A DNA stretch of 64,000 nt from Marinobacter persicus (GCF_002934325.1 NZ_PTIV01000018.1:1-64000), one strand, 5' to 3'; shown: positions 51,705-60,546, counted from the first letter of the stretch. The notes: generated by a model not told the origin, from the sequence alone. Translations and numbers: made by a program.

Positions 51705-53483
51705 ATGTCTGCCCACACCACCTCGCACCCTGTTGATCCGGCCTTGCTGGATATCTCCGCTACTGTTGGTGAATACCTGCACCGCAGCGACTGGCGGGTG
51801 AACGCCAATGCCAACCAGGGCTATTCCCTCGGTGGCCTGATTCTGAACACCGCCGGCAAGGTTATTGCCAACTACTGGCTGAACGAGGTGTATACCCCGG
51901 AAATCGGCCAGGCCCACCGGCAAGCAGACCTTCACATCCACGATCTGGACATGCTCAGTGGTTACTGTGCCGGCTGGTCTTTGCGCACCCTGCTGCACGA
52001 AGGCCTGAACGGTGTGCCGGGCAAGGTAGAAGCGGGCCCGCCAAAGCACCTCTCAAGCGCCATCGGTCAGATGGTCAACTTTCTCGGTACTCTGCAGAAT
52101 GAATGGGCTGGGGCCCAGGCCTTCAGCTCCTTCGACACCTACCTGGCCCCGTTTATTCGCAAGGACAACCTGGATTACGCCACCGTGCGCCAGTGCATCC
52201 AGGAATTTGTCTACAACCTGAACGTGCCATCCCGCTGGGGCACCCAGACTCCGTTCACCAACATCACCTTCGACTGGGTATGCCCGGACGACGTGCGCGA
52301 ACAGATACCGGTTATCGCCGGGGAGGAAATGCCGTTCAGCTACGGCAACCTGCAGGCCGAGATGGACATGATCAACCAGGCCTACATTGAGGTGATGACG
52401 GCGGGCGACAGCAAGGGCCGGGTGTTCACCTTCCCGATTCCTACCTACAACATCACCCGGGATTTCAACTGGGAATCCGACAATGCCCTGCGGCTGTTTG
52501 AGATGACTGCCCGCTACGGCCTGCCGTATTTCCAGAACTTCCTCAATTCCGACCTGGAACCCAACATGGTGCGCTCCATGTGCTGCCGCCTGCAGCTGGA
52601 CCTGAGGGAACTGCTCAAGCGGGGCAATGGCCTGTTCGGCTCAGCGGAACAGACTGGCTCCCTTGGAGTGGTCACCGTTAACTGTGCCCGGCTGGGTTAC
52701 CTTAATAAAGGTGATAAGCCGGCGCTCTTTGCCCGCCTGGATCAACTCATGGGCCTGGCCCGGGACAGTCTGGAAACCAAGCGCCAGGAGATTGGCCGGC
52801 TGATGGTGGAAGGCCTGTTCCCCTATACCAAACGCTATCTGGGGACCCTGAGAAACCACTTCTCCACCATTGGAGTGAATGGCCTGAATGAAATGGTCCG
52901 CAACTTCACCGGTGACCAGGAAGATATCAGCAGTGAGCAGGGCCGGGCCTTTGCGCTGGAACTGCTGGATCATGTGCGGGAGCGGATGAAGCAATACCAG
53001 GAAGAAACCGGCCATCTTTACAATCTGGAAGCCACCCCGGCCGAAGGCACCACCTACCGGTTCGCGAAGGAAGACCAGAAGCGGTTTGCCGACATCCTGC
53101 AGGCAGGCTCACCGGATGCCCCTTACTACACTAACTCCAGCCAGCTTCCGGTGGGCTACACCGACGATCCGTTTGAAGCCCTGGATCTTCAGGATGAGCT
53201 GCAAACCCGCTACACCGGCGGCACGGTGCTGCACCTGTATATGCGCGAACGCATCAGCGATGCCGCCACCTGCGGCCGGTTTGTGAAAACGGTGCTGGCG
53301 AATTACCGGCTGCCATACATTACGGTAACGCCCACTTTCTCCATTTGCCCGGTGCACGGGTACCTGCACGGAGAGCACGAATTCTGCCCGAAATGCGACG
53401 AGCTGTTGCTCGCCGGGCAGCTATCACAGCTGGCAACGGCCGGCACTTCCCCAAAAAGCAAAGAAGGAGTTCAGCATGGATAA
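51705..53483 (+). CDS. nrdD: Anaerobic (class III) ribonucleotide reductase NrdD, lacking its glycyl-radical tail
   Basis: A 592-residue catalytic subunit that reduces ribonucleoside triphosphates without oxygen. The barrel is recognisable (YSLGGLILNTAGKVIANYWL, DLHIHDLDMLSGYCAGW, NLNVPSRWGTQTPFTNITFD). Near the C-terminus are zinc-binding pairs, SICPVHG and FCPKCDE. No N-terminal ATP-cone is apparent. The sequence ends at KEGVQHG without the RVxGY glycyl-radical motif, which is found instead in the next, overlapping small ORF. It is controlled by the upstream B12 riboswitch. Confidence 0.93.
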   Translation: MSAHTTSHPVDPALLDISATVGEYLHRSDWRVNANANQGYSLGGLILNTAGKVIANYWLNEVYTPEIGQAHRQADLHIHDLDMLSGYCAGWSLRTLLHEGLNGVPGKVEAGPPKHLSSAIGQMVNFLGTLQNEWAGAQAFSSFDTYLAPFIRKDNLDYATVRQCIQEFVYNLNVPSRWGTQTPFTNITFDWVCPDDVREQIPVIAGEEMPFSYGNLQAEMDMINQAYIEVMTAGDSKGRVFTFPIPTYNITRDFNWESDNALRLFEMTARYGLPYFQNFLNSDLEPNMVRSMCCRLQLDLRELLKRGNGLFGSAEQTGSLGVVTVNCARLGYLNKGDKPALFARLDQLMGLARDSLETKRQEIGRLMVEGLFPYTKRYLGTLRNHFSTIGVNGLNEMVRNFTGDQEDISSEQGRAFALELLDHVRERMKQYQEETGHLYNLEATPAEGTTYRFAKEDQKRFADILQAGSPDAPYYTNSSQLPVGYTDDPFEALDLQDELQTRYTGGTVLHLYMRERISDAATCGRFVKTVLANYRLPYITVTPTFSICPVHGYLHGEHEFCPKCDELLLAGQLSQLATAGTSPKSKEGVQHG

Positions 53484-53622
53484 CCAGAAACTGCCCGATG
53501 ACAGTCAGCGCCAGCGCTGCGAAGTGTGGACCCGGGTAATGGGCTACCATCGCCCGGTCTCGGCCTTTAATAAAGGCAAGCAGTCCGAGCATCGCGAACG
53601 CACCCACTTCCGGGAGCGTTGA
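53476..53622 (+). CDS. Separate glycyl-radical domain of anaerobic ribonucleotide reductase
   Basis: A 48-residue ORF with core CEVWTRVMGYHRPVSAFNKG. RVMGY is the glycyl-radical signature of class III reductases, with Gly23 as the expected radical site, and the FNKGKxxEH tail matches the usual NrdD C-terminus. It has its own AAGGAG site seven bases before the ATG, and its ATG overlaps the nrdD stop (ATGGATAA), so it is translated separately, in a different frame. The domain would have to associate with the NrdD core in trans and be activated by NrdG, one base downstream. Confidence 0.85.
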   Translation: MDNQKLPDDSQRQRCEVWTRVMGYHRPVSAFNKGKQSEHRERTHFRER

Positions 53623-53623
53623 A

Positions 53624-54328
53624 ATGACTGCGGATAACCTGGTGATAGGGGGCATGGCCGCCTTCTCCACCGTCGATTATCCGCAACACCTGGCGGCAAC
53701 CCTGTTCCTGCAGGGTTGTCCCTGGCGTTGCCATTACTGCCATAACCCTCATCTCATACCACTGGAAGCCGGTGATGAAAACATAACCTGGCAAAAAGCT
53801 CACCGGCACCTGAAAAGCCGGCAGGGATTGCTGGACGCGGTGGTATTCAGTGGCGGCGAACCCACTATCCAGAAAGCCCTGCTACCAGCCCTGCAACAAA
53901 CCCGGGCCATGGGTTTTCGCAACGGCCTGCACACCGGTGCTCCGCACCTGAAACTGCTGGAGCCGTTGTTGCGCTGGCTGGACTGGGTGGGGCTGGATAT
54001 CAAAGCATTGCCCGCCGATTATGAAATCATCACTACCAGTCGTTACGCAGGTTCTGAGAGCTGGGCCGCCATTGAAGCGCTGCAAAATGCCGGTGTGGAT
54101 TTCGAGTGCCGGATGACCTGGCATGGAGCTCTGCAGTCACCGGAACAGGTAACCACCGTTGGGGAGCGGCTGGCGGATCAGGGCGTACGCCGGTTTGCCG
54201 TCCAGATTGCACGAAGCGACCAGATGCTGAATGGCGCCATAGGCGCAGGGCACCTGAGTGCGGAAGACAAACAGCGGGTACGGAATACACTCTCGCCATT
54301 CTTTGAAACCCTGGATGTCCGGGCGTAG
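53624..54328 (+). CDS. nrdG: Anaerobic ribonucleotide reductase activating enzyme NrdG
   Basis: A 234-residue radical-SAM activase that generates the glycyl radical. QGCPWRCHYCHNP carries the CX3CX2C motif, and VVFSGGEPTIQ the SAM-binding region. It starts one base after the stop of the glycyl-radical ORF, so the three genes form one unit. It is longer than E. coli NrdG and resembles the ~230-residue subgroup. Confidence 0.93.
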   Translation: MTADNLVIGGMAAFSTVDYPQHLAATLFLQGCPWRCHYCHNPHLIPLEAGDENITWQKAHRHLKSRQGLLDAVVFSGGEPTIQKALLPALQQTRAMGFRNGLHTGAPHLKLLEPLLRWLDWVGLDIKALPADYEIITTSRYAGSESWAAIEALQNAGVDFECRMTWHGALQSPEQVTTVGERLADQGVRRFAVQIARSDQMLNGAIGAGHLSAEDKQRVRNTLSPFFETLDVRA

Positions 54329-54364
54329 GCTGGCAAGTCTACACAGACATCAGGAGGCGTGCCT

Positions 54365-54727
54365 ATGGACATTCGCCTGAAGCGAGCCTACGACACCGCC
54401 GCCCGCTCAGACGGCCCACGTATATTGGTTGATCGCATCTGGCCCCGGGGTGTGGCCAGGGAGGATGCTGACGTTGTCCACTGGTTGAAAAGGCTGGCGC
54501 CGTCTACCGAATTGCGCAAATGGTTTAACCATGATCCGGACAAGTGGTCGGAGTTCTGCGAGCGCTATCTGGAAGAGCTCCAGTCCGACGATGCCGCGGA
54601 GGATCTGAGCACGCTCCGGCAACTGCTTGATAAACATGAGCGCATAACGCTGGTGTTTGCTGCAAAGGATACCGAGCACAATAATGCCGTAGCGCTTCGG
54701 GACTATATCCTGAGCGACCATCTCTAA
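54365..54727 (+). CDS. DUF488 family protein
   Basis: A 120-residue cytosolic protein with the family signatures KRAYDTAARSDGPRILVDRI, WPRGV, LRKWFNHDPDKW and FAAKDTEHNNA. The biochemical role of the family is not established. The ATG at 54365 follows AGGAGG with 7-nt spacing; the upstream GTG (54359) is too close. It follows nrdG by 36 nt and may be cotranscribed. Confidence 0.85.
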   Translation: MDIRLKRAYDTAARSDGPRILVDRIWPRGVAREDADVVHWLKRLAPSTELRKWFNHDPDKWSEFCERYLEELQSDDAAEDLSTLRQLLDKHERITLVFAAKDTEHNNAVALRDYILSDHL

Positions 54728-54835
54728 AGGCTTTCCGCAGCCCGCTTATCGACAGCCTTGTTGTAACAAACAGTTACTGTTTCGCCTGTTAACATGTATA
54801 TAATATGAATCAAATAGAGGGCTTGGAGTATCGTT

Positions 54836-55927
54836 ATGGGTTTGTGGCCGTTCATGAAACGTTCGGAAGCACTGGAATCGGAACTGTCGACACTAAACCG
54901 GGCATTTCTCGAAGTCAGCGAACAGAGCAGCATGCTGGAAGCAAAGCTGGAAGAAGAACGCCGCGCGCTGGCGCATAGCCAGGCCGAACTTCAGATCAAC
55001 CGTAGACTGATGGCCGGTCTCGGCCAGTTCGGTTCCTCACTGACGGAACTCAAGGGGTCTTTCAGCGACTTGTCGGATCTGCTCGGCTCGCGCCGCAGTG
55101 AAGCCTTAAGAACCCGTGATGAATCCGGTCAGGTGCGGGACGGCATGGCAACGCTGGTTCAGCGTCTGGATGGTGCCCGTGAGAGGGTGGTGAGTTCGGC
55201 CGGGCAGATGGAAGCGCTGGAGACAGAAACCGGAAGCATAACGTCACTGGTTGATGTCATTGATGGTGTGTCTGACCAAACCTCATTGCTTGCCCTGAAC
55301 GCCAGTATCGAAGCGGCCCGGGCTGGTGAGCATGGCAGGGGGTTCAGTGTGGTGGCAACGGAAGTTCGCAACCTCGCATTCAGGGCCGGCGAGGCCACCC
55401 GGGAAATCGACGAAGCCATCAACCGGATCCGCAGCCAGACGACTGCCGTCTCCGGTGCCAGCAAAGCAAGCAGTGAAGAAATGCAGACGCTTGCTGAAGA
55501 AGCTGAAACTGCCCGGGACCGTTTAATGTCGCTGATCGGTCTTGCAGACAACTCGTCCACGGCCCTGGGCAACGCCGCCCTTCTGGCGGAAATTGAACTG
55601 GCCAATCTGGAAGAGCTGGAAATCAAACTCACCGTTTATCAGATTCTGGCCGGCCTGTCAGACCGCAGCGCAGACACTCTGCCAGCGGAAACCGAGTGCC
55701 GGCTTGGCCAGTGGTATTACCAGGGCGACGGCAATGAACAATATTCAGGGCGAATGGACTTCAAGGCGATTGAAGAACCACACCGGCTGGTGCATGTGTA
55801 CGCCGTCGAAGCAGTACAGGCACACGAGAACAACCGGCCCGAAGATGCCCTGAAAGCATTAGAAGCTATGGAAACCAATAATCTGGATGTGATGAGCCGA
55901 TTGAGAAAGCTGGTTTCTGTTGATTAA
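54836..55927 (+). CDS. Soluble chemoreceptor with CZB zinc-binding domain
   Basis: A 363-residue protein without membrane segments. An N-terminal coiled coil (about 8-60) is followed by a short methyl-accepting signalling domain ([20 protein letters not shown], about 149-168) and a C-terminal CZB domain (about 255-355). CZB ligands [15 protein letters not shown] and VQAHENN are present, but the first His of the domain appears replaced ([12 protein letters not shown]). CZB receptors sense zinc or oxidants, for example hypochlorite. The output may be cytoplasmic chemotaxis arrays or another MCP-like pathway. Confidence 0.85.
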   Translation: MGLWPFMKRSEALESELSTLNRAFLEVSEQSSMLEAKLEEERRALAHSQAELQINRRLMAGLGQFGSSLTELKGSFSDLSDLLGSRRSEALRTRDESGQVRDGMATLVQRLDGARERVVSSAGQMEALETETGSITSLVDVIDGVSDQTSLLALNASIEAARAGEHGRGFSVVATEVRNLAFRAGEATREIDEAINRIRSQTTAVSGASKASSEEMQTLAEEAETARDRLMSLIGLADNSSTALGNAALLAEIELANLEELEIKLTVYQILAGLSDRSADTLPAETECRLGQWYYQGDGNEQYSGRMDFKAIEEPHRLVHVYAVEAVQAHENNRPEDALKALEAMETNNLDVMSRLRKLVSVD

Positions 55928-56092
55928 TCGCTGAAAAATGCTGGTCAGTCTGAAGTGGCTCGTAGGCAGGCTACTTCCTGAGGAGTATGTTTTTACTATA
56001 AAAGAGTCATTGAAAATATATCTATATTGGTTCATTACTGAAAGAGCCTCACTGAAGAGGTCTATAAATTGATGAGAGCCAAGGAGATAAAA

Positions 56093-56407
56093 ATGATGAA
56101 ACCAAGAAATAATATTCTGGCAGTTTGTGCGGCTTTGATATTGAGTCTGCCTCTTTCGGTACAAGCAGAGGAGGATGGGAAGGCGAATGTGTGGCTGCCG
56201 AGTCTGATTACTGAAACGCCACAAGAAGGTTTTGAGCTGGCGATTAAGCTGGCCCGGATGGGAGTAAAAAGTACGCAATCTGATAAAGAGACGCTGTTTC
56301 GTGAGCGGGAAAAATACTCACAGGATGGTGAGGCGCTTATCCATGCGTCCGAGGTGATTGCGGTTCATTTTCAGACAGTGGCTGCTGCCAATAACCACTG
56401 GAAATGA
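56093..56407 (+). CDS. Small secreted protein, unknown
   Basis: A 104-residue product with a clear signal peptide (ILAVCAALILSLPLSVQAEE) and a short helical mature part rich in charged residues, no cysteines. The ATG at 56093 follows AAGGAG. I do not recognise the family. It stands alone between the CZB receptor and sdhB. Confidence 0.65.
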   Translation: MMKPRNNILAVCAALILSLPLSVQAEEDGKANVWLPSLITETPQEGFELAIKLARMGVKSTQSDKETLFREREKYSQDGEALIHASEVIAVHFQTVAAANNHWK

Positions 56408-56417
56408 TGCTGGTGAT

Positions 56418-56436
56418 GGCGGCCAACAAGGCCGCC
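56418..56436 (+). terminator. Hairpin after the small secreted protein
   Basis: GGCGGCC-AACAA-GGCCGCC, 11 nt after the stop, without a strong U-tract. Confidence 0.45.
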
Positions 56437-56531
56437 ACTTCGAGACAAGAGCTGACCTTTATCGCTTTCCGATAACCATTGGCAGGTAACTGAAACCAGT
56501 TGTCGGGAAGACTGCCCGCTCGGGCTTAGCC

Positions 56532-56573
56532 TCAGGCGATGGCTCCAATTGGACGCTCGGGTTTGTTGGCCAT
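56532..56573 (-). CDS. Possible 13-residue micro-ORF
   Basis: ATG at 56573 follows GAGGA at 7-nt spacing and encodes MANKPERPIGAIA, then TGA and a small GC-rich hairpin. It lies in the roughly 290-bp gap between the small secreted protein and sdhB. No homologue is known to me, and chance is quite possible. Confidence 0.2.
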   Translation of the reverse strand: MANKPERPIGAIA

Positions 56574-56693
56574 GGCAAATCCTCGGCAAGAAAACAGGTT
56601 CTGCCAGATTATCAGGGAGCCACATTATCTTCTTGAGGATAAGTCAATTGGTGCCTGGTGAAATGATTCGGGTCAGTAAGTCGCCATGGATAG

Positions 56694-57407
56694 TCAGACT
56701 CTTTCCCGTAACAGCATGATTTTGATATGACCGATAGCTTTCATGGGGTTCAGCCCCTTCGGGCAGTACGCTGTGCAGTTGCCTATCCCACGGCAGCGGA
56801 ACACGCTGAACGGGTCTTCCAGTTTCGCCAGGCGCTCGCGAGTAGCAGTATCTCGCGAATCTACCAAAAACCGGTAAGCCTGCAACAGTCCTGCTGGCCC
56901 GATGTATTTTTCCGGGTTCCACCACCAGGAGGGGCAGGCGGAAGTGCAGCAGGCGCAGAGAATACACTCGTATAATCCATCCAGCTTTGCGCGGTCCTCA
57001 GGACTCTGCAGTCTCTCGATTGCCGGATCCGGAGTATCATTGACCAGCCAAGGGGTAACACGTTCGTACTGTTTAAAGAACAGTGACTGGTCAACCACCA
57101 GATCACGGATCACTGGCATGCCCGGGAGTGGCCGAATTTCAAGAACCTCTTTCTTGTCCAGGGCATCCTCCACGTTGGCAATGCAGCCCAGGCCATTGCG
57201 GCCATTGATATTGAGTCCGTCTGAGCCGCATACGCCCTCGCGGCAGGAACGACGGAAAACCAGCGTGGTATCCCGGGTTTTCAAGTGCTCGAGTACATCC
57301 AGCACCATGCGATTTCTGAACTCGTCGCCAACCTTGATCTCCTGGCTGTAGGGTATTTCATCTTGTTCGGGGTTGTAGCGATACAACCTGACGATAAACC
57401 CACTCAT
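56694..57407 (-). CDS. sdhB: Succinate dehydrogenase/fumarate reductase iron-sulfur subunit, orphan
   Basis: A 237-residue Fe-S protein closely resembling SdhB. [2Fe-2S] ligands are in SCREGVCGSDGLNINGRNG and LGC. The [4Fe-4S] motif is CILCACCTSACP. The [3Fe-4S]/[4Fe-4S] motif is CRGIGNCTAYCP. The ATG at 57407 (GGGAGAA site) gives the normal SdhB length; the frame is open to 57611. sdhC, sdhD and sdhA are not adjacent, so this is a stand-alone copy: either a spare subunit, an anaerobically used variant, or a relocated gene. Confidence 0.9.
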   Translation of the reverse strand: MSGFIVRLYRYNPEQDEIPYSQEIKVGDEFRNRMVLDVLEHLKTRDTTLVFRRSCREGVCGSDGLNINGRNGLGCIANVEDALDKKEVLEIRPLPGMPVIRDLVVDQSLFFKQYERVTPWLVNDTPDPAIERLQSPEDRAKLDGLYECILCACCTSACPSWWWNPEKYIGPAGLLQAYRFLVDSRDTATRERLAKLEDPFSVFRCRGIGNCTAYCPKGLNPMKAIGHIKIMLLRERV

Positions 57408-57691
57408 GACGTTGTTCTCCCTCACATTGATTTGATACATCCGGAAAGGTGTATTCATGATGGAGGTTAGCAGATGATTCGTACAATTAAATCGAAAATA
57501 CGGAACCAGGAGTCTATCCCACAAGCTTGTAGCTAGTGTCCCGGTTATAAGACCCTCCGAAAAAGTTCGGGGCAAGTAGGTTGGTGCTTTCCTCCGTCCA
57601 AATCGCTTCAAGGTAATTTGAAGTTTGTCTTATTATAATGTATTCGTTATACATGTTAAGTAAGTTTGTTCACTCAGTGCATGAAGAGGTA

Positions 57692-57823
57692 ATGATGGGT
57701 AGCAAGAAATCAGAACAAACCAAAGACCCGATCTGGGATCAGCATGTGAGATGGCTGGACCTTATAAGTAATGAATGCAAATCCAACCAGGTTAAGCGGG
57801 AGCGTGAAAAACGAAGAAAATGA
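57692..57823 (+). CDS. Possible small charged protein
   Basis: A 43-residue ORF beginning with two ATGs (57692, 57695) after an AGAGG site; highly charged Lys/Arg-rich C-terminus (VKREREKRRK). Unrecognised and of low confidence. It ends 10 bp before the nnrS stop. Confidence 0.3.
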   Translation: MMGSKKSEQTKDPIWDQHVRWLDLISNECKSNQVKREREKRRK

Positions 57824-57833
57824 AGCTCGCCAA

Positions 57834-58979
57834 CTATTTCCGTCTCTTCTGGCTATGGCGAAATAGCACGCCAAGCTGCACCGCACACAGGCCGTAAGCA
57901 GCAGACCAGCAAGCGGCGGAGAGCCAGAGTGCTTCTGGATGCGTGAAAGGGGCAGCGCCTGCCTGTAGCCGGGCTAACACTGCCACCAGGATCAGGCCGG
58001 CAACGCCGAGTACCTGCCACGTGGGAGGAAAACTCCCTACGGCCCTTTGCCAGGCCAGGCGCAGCATGACGCTGATTGACAGGGTGCCAAGAGCGCCAAT
58101 GGTGATCACGTGCAGCGCGGGTAGTGGGTCGGCTCCCTGCCACAGGTGAATGCCGGTCAGGGCTGCCCCGATGGCTAGCCAGAGATAGCCGGTTGCCAGT
58201 ATCAGTAAATCCGCCCGACTTCTGCAATGCCAAAGCTTCCAGCGCACGATCCGGACCAGAATCAGAATGGCCGACAGGACCAGAAGAAGGCCGGTCAGGC
58301 GATTCGCAAACGGTACCAAGGCCAATATCATCGCCACTGGCAGGATCACTAAAAGCGCGCCTTCAATGCGTGGCTGCACTCTTGCGGCCAGAGCAACGCC
58401 ATTCTTCTCCAGTGTCCCCGCCACCGCCGGGGCAATGATTCTTCCACCCATAAACGTCATGAGCAATAAGAGGCCGATAATGGCGGCCACCATAATCCGG
58501 CGTGTATCCGGTAACGCAACCGCGAGGTTGCCCGGGGCATAAGCGACCAACCCGAAGGCGACAGACAACACGCACAGTGTGAGGATCAGCGGACCGGCGA
58601 TCTTGTTGCGCCACTTCTTTGCGGCCTGGAATCTGGGCACGACATAACGTGCCAGCAACAAGGCGAAGGCAGGGCTCAATAGCTGGGAGACCGGATTGTC
58701 TGGCGCCAGCACCCAGCAAAGCCGCGCCACCAGCCAAAGCAGAAACAGAGGCGCAAGAATTCGCCAGGGCTGAGGCCCGAGGGTGTACCCGGCGATAAGA
58801 GCCAGGGCGAAGCCGAATATCAGCTCATGACCATGACCGGCACCCAGAAGCCCGGGAGGCCACCCGGAACCCGACAATACCGCATGAATGGAAAGTGGTA
58901 CTGTCAGGGCCGCCCACAGTGCCGCTGCCGGGAAAAACAACCAGAATGCGTGAAACGGTTTTGCCTTGCTTGAGATCAT
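57834..58979 (-). CDS. nnrS: NnrS family haem-copper membrane protein
   Basis: A 381-residue polytopic protein with about twelve helices. Family landmarks are PFHAFWLFFPAAALWA, AGHGHELIFGFALALIAGYTL, and HVITIGALGT close to the C-terminus, with conserved histidines. NnrS proteins occur with denitrification genes and protect against nitrosative stress. The start at 58979 is chosen over 59024 from the protein pattern; the ribosome site is weak. A second, broken copy lies at 40270-40431. Confidence 0.88.
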   Translation of the reverse strand: MISSKAKPFHAFWLFFPAAALWAALTVPLSIHAVLSGSGWPPGLLGAGHGHELIFGFALALIAGYTLGPQPWRILAPLFLLWLVARLCWVLAPDNPVSQLLSPAFALLLARYVVPRFQAAKKWRNKIAGPLILTLCVLSVAFGLVAYAPGNLAVALPDTRRIMVAAIIGLLLLMTFMGGRIIAPAVAGTLEKNGVALAARVQPRIEGALLVILPVAMILALVPFANRLTGLLLVLSAILILVRIVRWKLWHCRSRADLLILATGYLWLAIGAALTGIHLWQGADPLPALHVITIGALGTLSISVMLRLAWQRAVGSFPPTWQVLGVAGLILVAVLARLQAGAAPFTHPEALWLSAACWSAAYGLCAVQLGVLFRHSQKRRK

Positions 58980-59036
58980 TGCATGCCCAGGTAAATAAGA
59001 TAATGATATAAAGATATTTCCCAAGGGAGGTGTGTT

Positions 59037-59240
59037 ATGACGGTCAACGAAGGTCTTCGCCTGATGGCAGGCGTGTTTACTCTGATTTCAATTTTGCTGG
59101 CGCATTATGTGAGCCCCTACTGGCTTTTATTCACCGGCTTTATTGCCCTGAACCTGATTCAGTCTGCGTTCACCAAGTGGTGTCCGGCCATGGTGATTCT
59201 CAAAAAGCTGGGGCTGAAAGAGGAAAAGCCGGTTAGCTGA
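59037..59240 (+). CDS. DUF2892 (YgaP-transmembrane-like) protein
   Basis: A 67-residue protein with two hydrophobic helices (RLMAGVFTLISILLAHYVSP and LLFTGFIALNLIQSAF) followed by KWCPAMVILKKLGL. This is the typical DUF2892 layout often found alone or fused to rhodanese. AAGGGAGG precedes the ATG. Its end overlaps the convergent ubiT by 8 nt. It is divergent from nnrS. Confidence 0.85.
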   Translation: MTVNEGLRLMAGVFTLISILLAHYVSPYWLLFTGFIALNLIQSAFTKWCPAMVILKKLGLKEEKPVS

Positions 59241-59757
59241 CAGCGCCAGACCGCCCGGAGCGCAGAAGCTGGCGCAGGTTGATTTGCCACTCCAGGCTGT
59301 CCAGCAGGTTTTTCAGGGCCAGGCCCAGCTCGGTGTCGCCTTCAATGACCAGGCGGCGCTGGAAAAACAGCTGATCCGGGTCCTGTTTGCGTTCCGCCAG
59401 GGTTTTGAAGGCGGCCAGTGAGCCCCGGATGGTGGCTTCGCCGGGGCCTGCAAACACGCGCAATCTGTTGTTCTGAAAACCCAGTGTCAGGCCGGGATGA
59501 CCACCCGTGACTTCCAGGCGTATGCGCCGGCCTTCGAAATCGTCGAATTCGCCCTCGGCCATGGCTTCTGCGAATACCCGGTTCAGCGGGGCTTCCACGG
59601 CCAGTTGTTTCAATGGCAGTGGGATACTCCGGTCAATGGTGCCCAGCAATGGCGCGGGGGAGGGCAGGAATTCCCGCAATACGGCCAGCGACTGATCGAA
59701 CAGGTCTCCCGACTGGCGGGGTGGCAGAACAGGTAACCGGGGCATAGAGAGTTGCAT
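59233..59757 (-). CDS. ubiT: Ubiquinone biosynthesis accessory factor UbiT (SCP2 domain)
   Basis: A 174-residue SCP2-domain protein (about 60-155: PLKQLAVEAPLNRVFAEAM, DFEGRRIRLEV, RGSLAAFKTLAERKQDPDQL, LVIEGDTELGLALKNLLDSL) that matches UbiT, the lipid-binding partner of UbiU and UbiV in oxygen-independent ubiquinone synthesis. The ATG at 59757 (CGGAGAT site) gives the family length; the frame is open to 59892. Here it stands beside narXL rather than with ubiUV, and its transcription from the narXL side is possible. Confidence 0.9.
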   Translation of the reverse strand: MQLSMPRLPVLPPRQSGDLFDQSLAVLREFLPSPAPLLGTIDRSIPLPLKQLAVEAPLNRVFAEAMAEGEFDDFEGRRIRLEVTGGHPGLTLGFQNNRLRVFAGPGEATIRGSLAAFKTLAERKQDPDQLFFQRRLVIEGDTELGLALKNLLDSLEWQINLRQLLRSGRSGAVS

Positions 59758-59858
59758 GGCGATCTCCGGGCAGTATGGAATTTGCCCAGAGTATCGCAAA
59801 CCGGCAGCTATCGGGTTGATATAACTCAGTGTTTCCCCACTAGGCCGCCTGGCCACTT

Positions 59859-60530
59859 TCAGGCCCGGTGAAAGCCTTCTTCGACCGCCCATACCGCTAC
59901 TTCAACCCGCGATCGCAGGCTCAGTTTTTTCAGCAGATGTTTGACATGCACTTTGACGGTGCCGTCGCTGATATCCAGCTTGCGGCCGATCATCTTGTTG
60001 GACAGGCCTTCGGCAATCAGTCGCAGAATGTCTTTTTCTCTGGGAGTCAGGCTGTCGAAATCCGGGCGTGAGGCCTGATGAGGCTTGTTGGAGCGCAAGG
60101 CTTCGGCCAGCAGGGTGGTCAGGCGCTCACTGATGACCAGCTTACCGGTTGCCGCCTGGTGCAGTTGCCGGATCATGTCTTCCGGTTCCATGTCTTTGAG
60201 CAGGTAGCCATCAGCTCCGGCACGCAGGGCTGCCACCACGTCGTCTTCCAGGTCAGACACGGTAAACATCACGATCCGCGAGCTGACACTCTGTTCCCGA
60301 AGCTTTTTCAGGGCTTCGATGCCGTTCATTTCCGGCATGTTCAGGTCCATCAGGATCAGATCCGGCTCCAGTTCAGAGGCCAGGCGGATACCATCAGCGG
60401 CATTGCTGGCTTCACCGGCGACGATCATGTCGTCCTCCATGCCGATCAGCTGCTTGATGCCCTGGCGCAGCAGGGGGTGGTCGTCTATCAGCAGAATGCT
60501 TGCAGGTGTTTCTGACATCATCTCTCTCAT
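59859..60530 (-). CDS. narL: Nitrate/nitrite response regulator NarL
   Basis: A 223-residue regulator. The receiver domain has acidic residues IDDHPLL, phospho-acceptor Asp in [13 protein letters not shown], and the Lys in [10 protein letters not shown]. The LuxR/NarL-type helix-turn-helix is at about 155-215 ([35 protein letters not shown]). Three in-frame ATGs (60530, 60521, 60518) are possible; the shorter forms match E. coli NarL better. It follows narX by 16 bp. Target heptamers are proposed near narK1, narG and narX. Confidence 0.93.
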   Translation of the reverse strand: MREMMSETPASILLIDDHPLLRQGIKQLIGMEDDMIVAGEASNAADGIRLASELEPDLILMDLNMPEMNGIEALKKLREQSVSSRIVMFTVSDLEDDVVAALRAGADGYLLKDMEPEDMIRQLHQAATGKLVISERLTTLLAEALRSNKPHQASRPDFDSLTPREKDILRLIAEGLSNKMIGRKLDISDGTVKVHVKHLLKKLSLRSRVEVAVWAVEEGFHRA

Positions 60531-60546
60531 TGAAGTGACTGGTCGG

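Noticed and set aside
57412..57440. TTGATTTGATAC upstream of sdhB as an FNR box
   Set aside because: Only one half-site matches; the other is absent.
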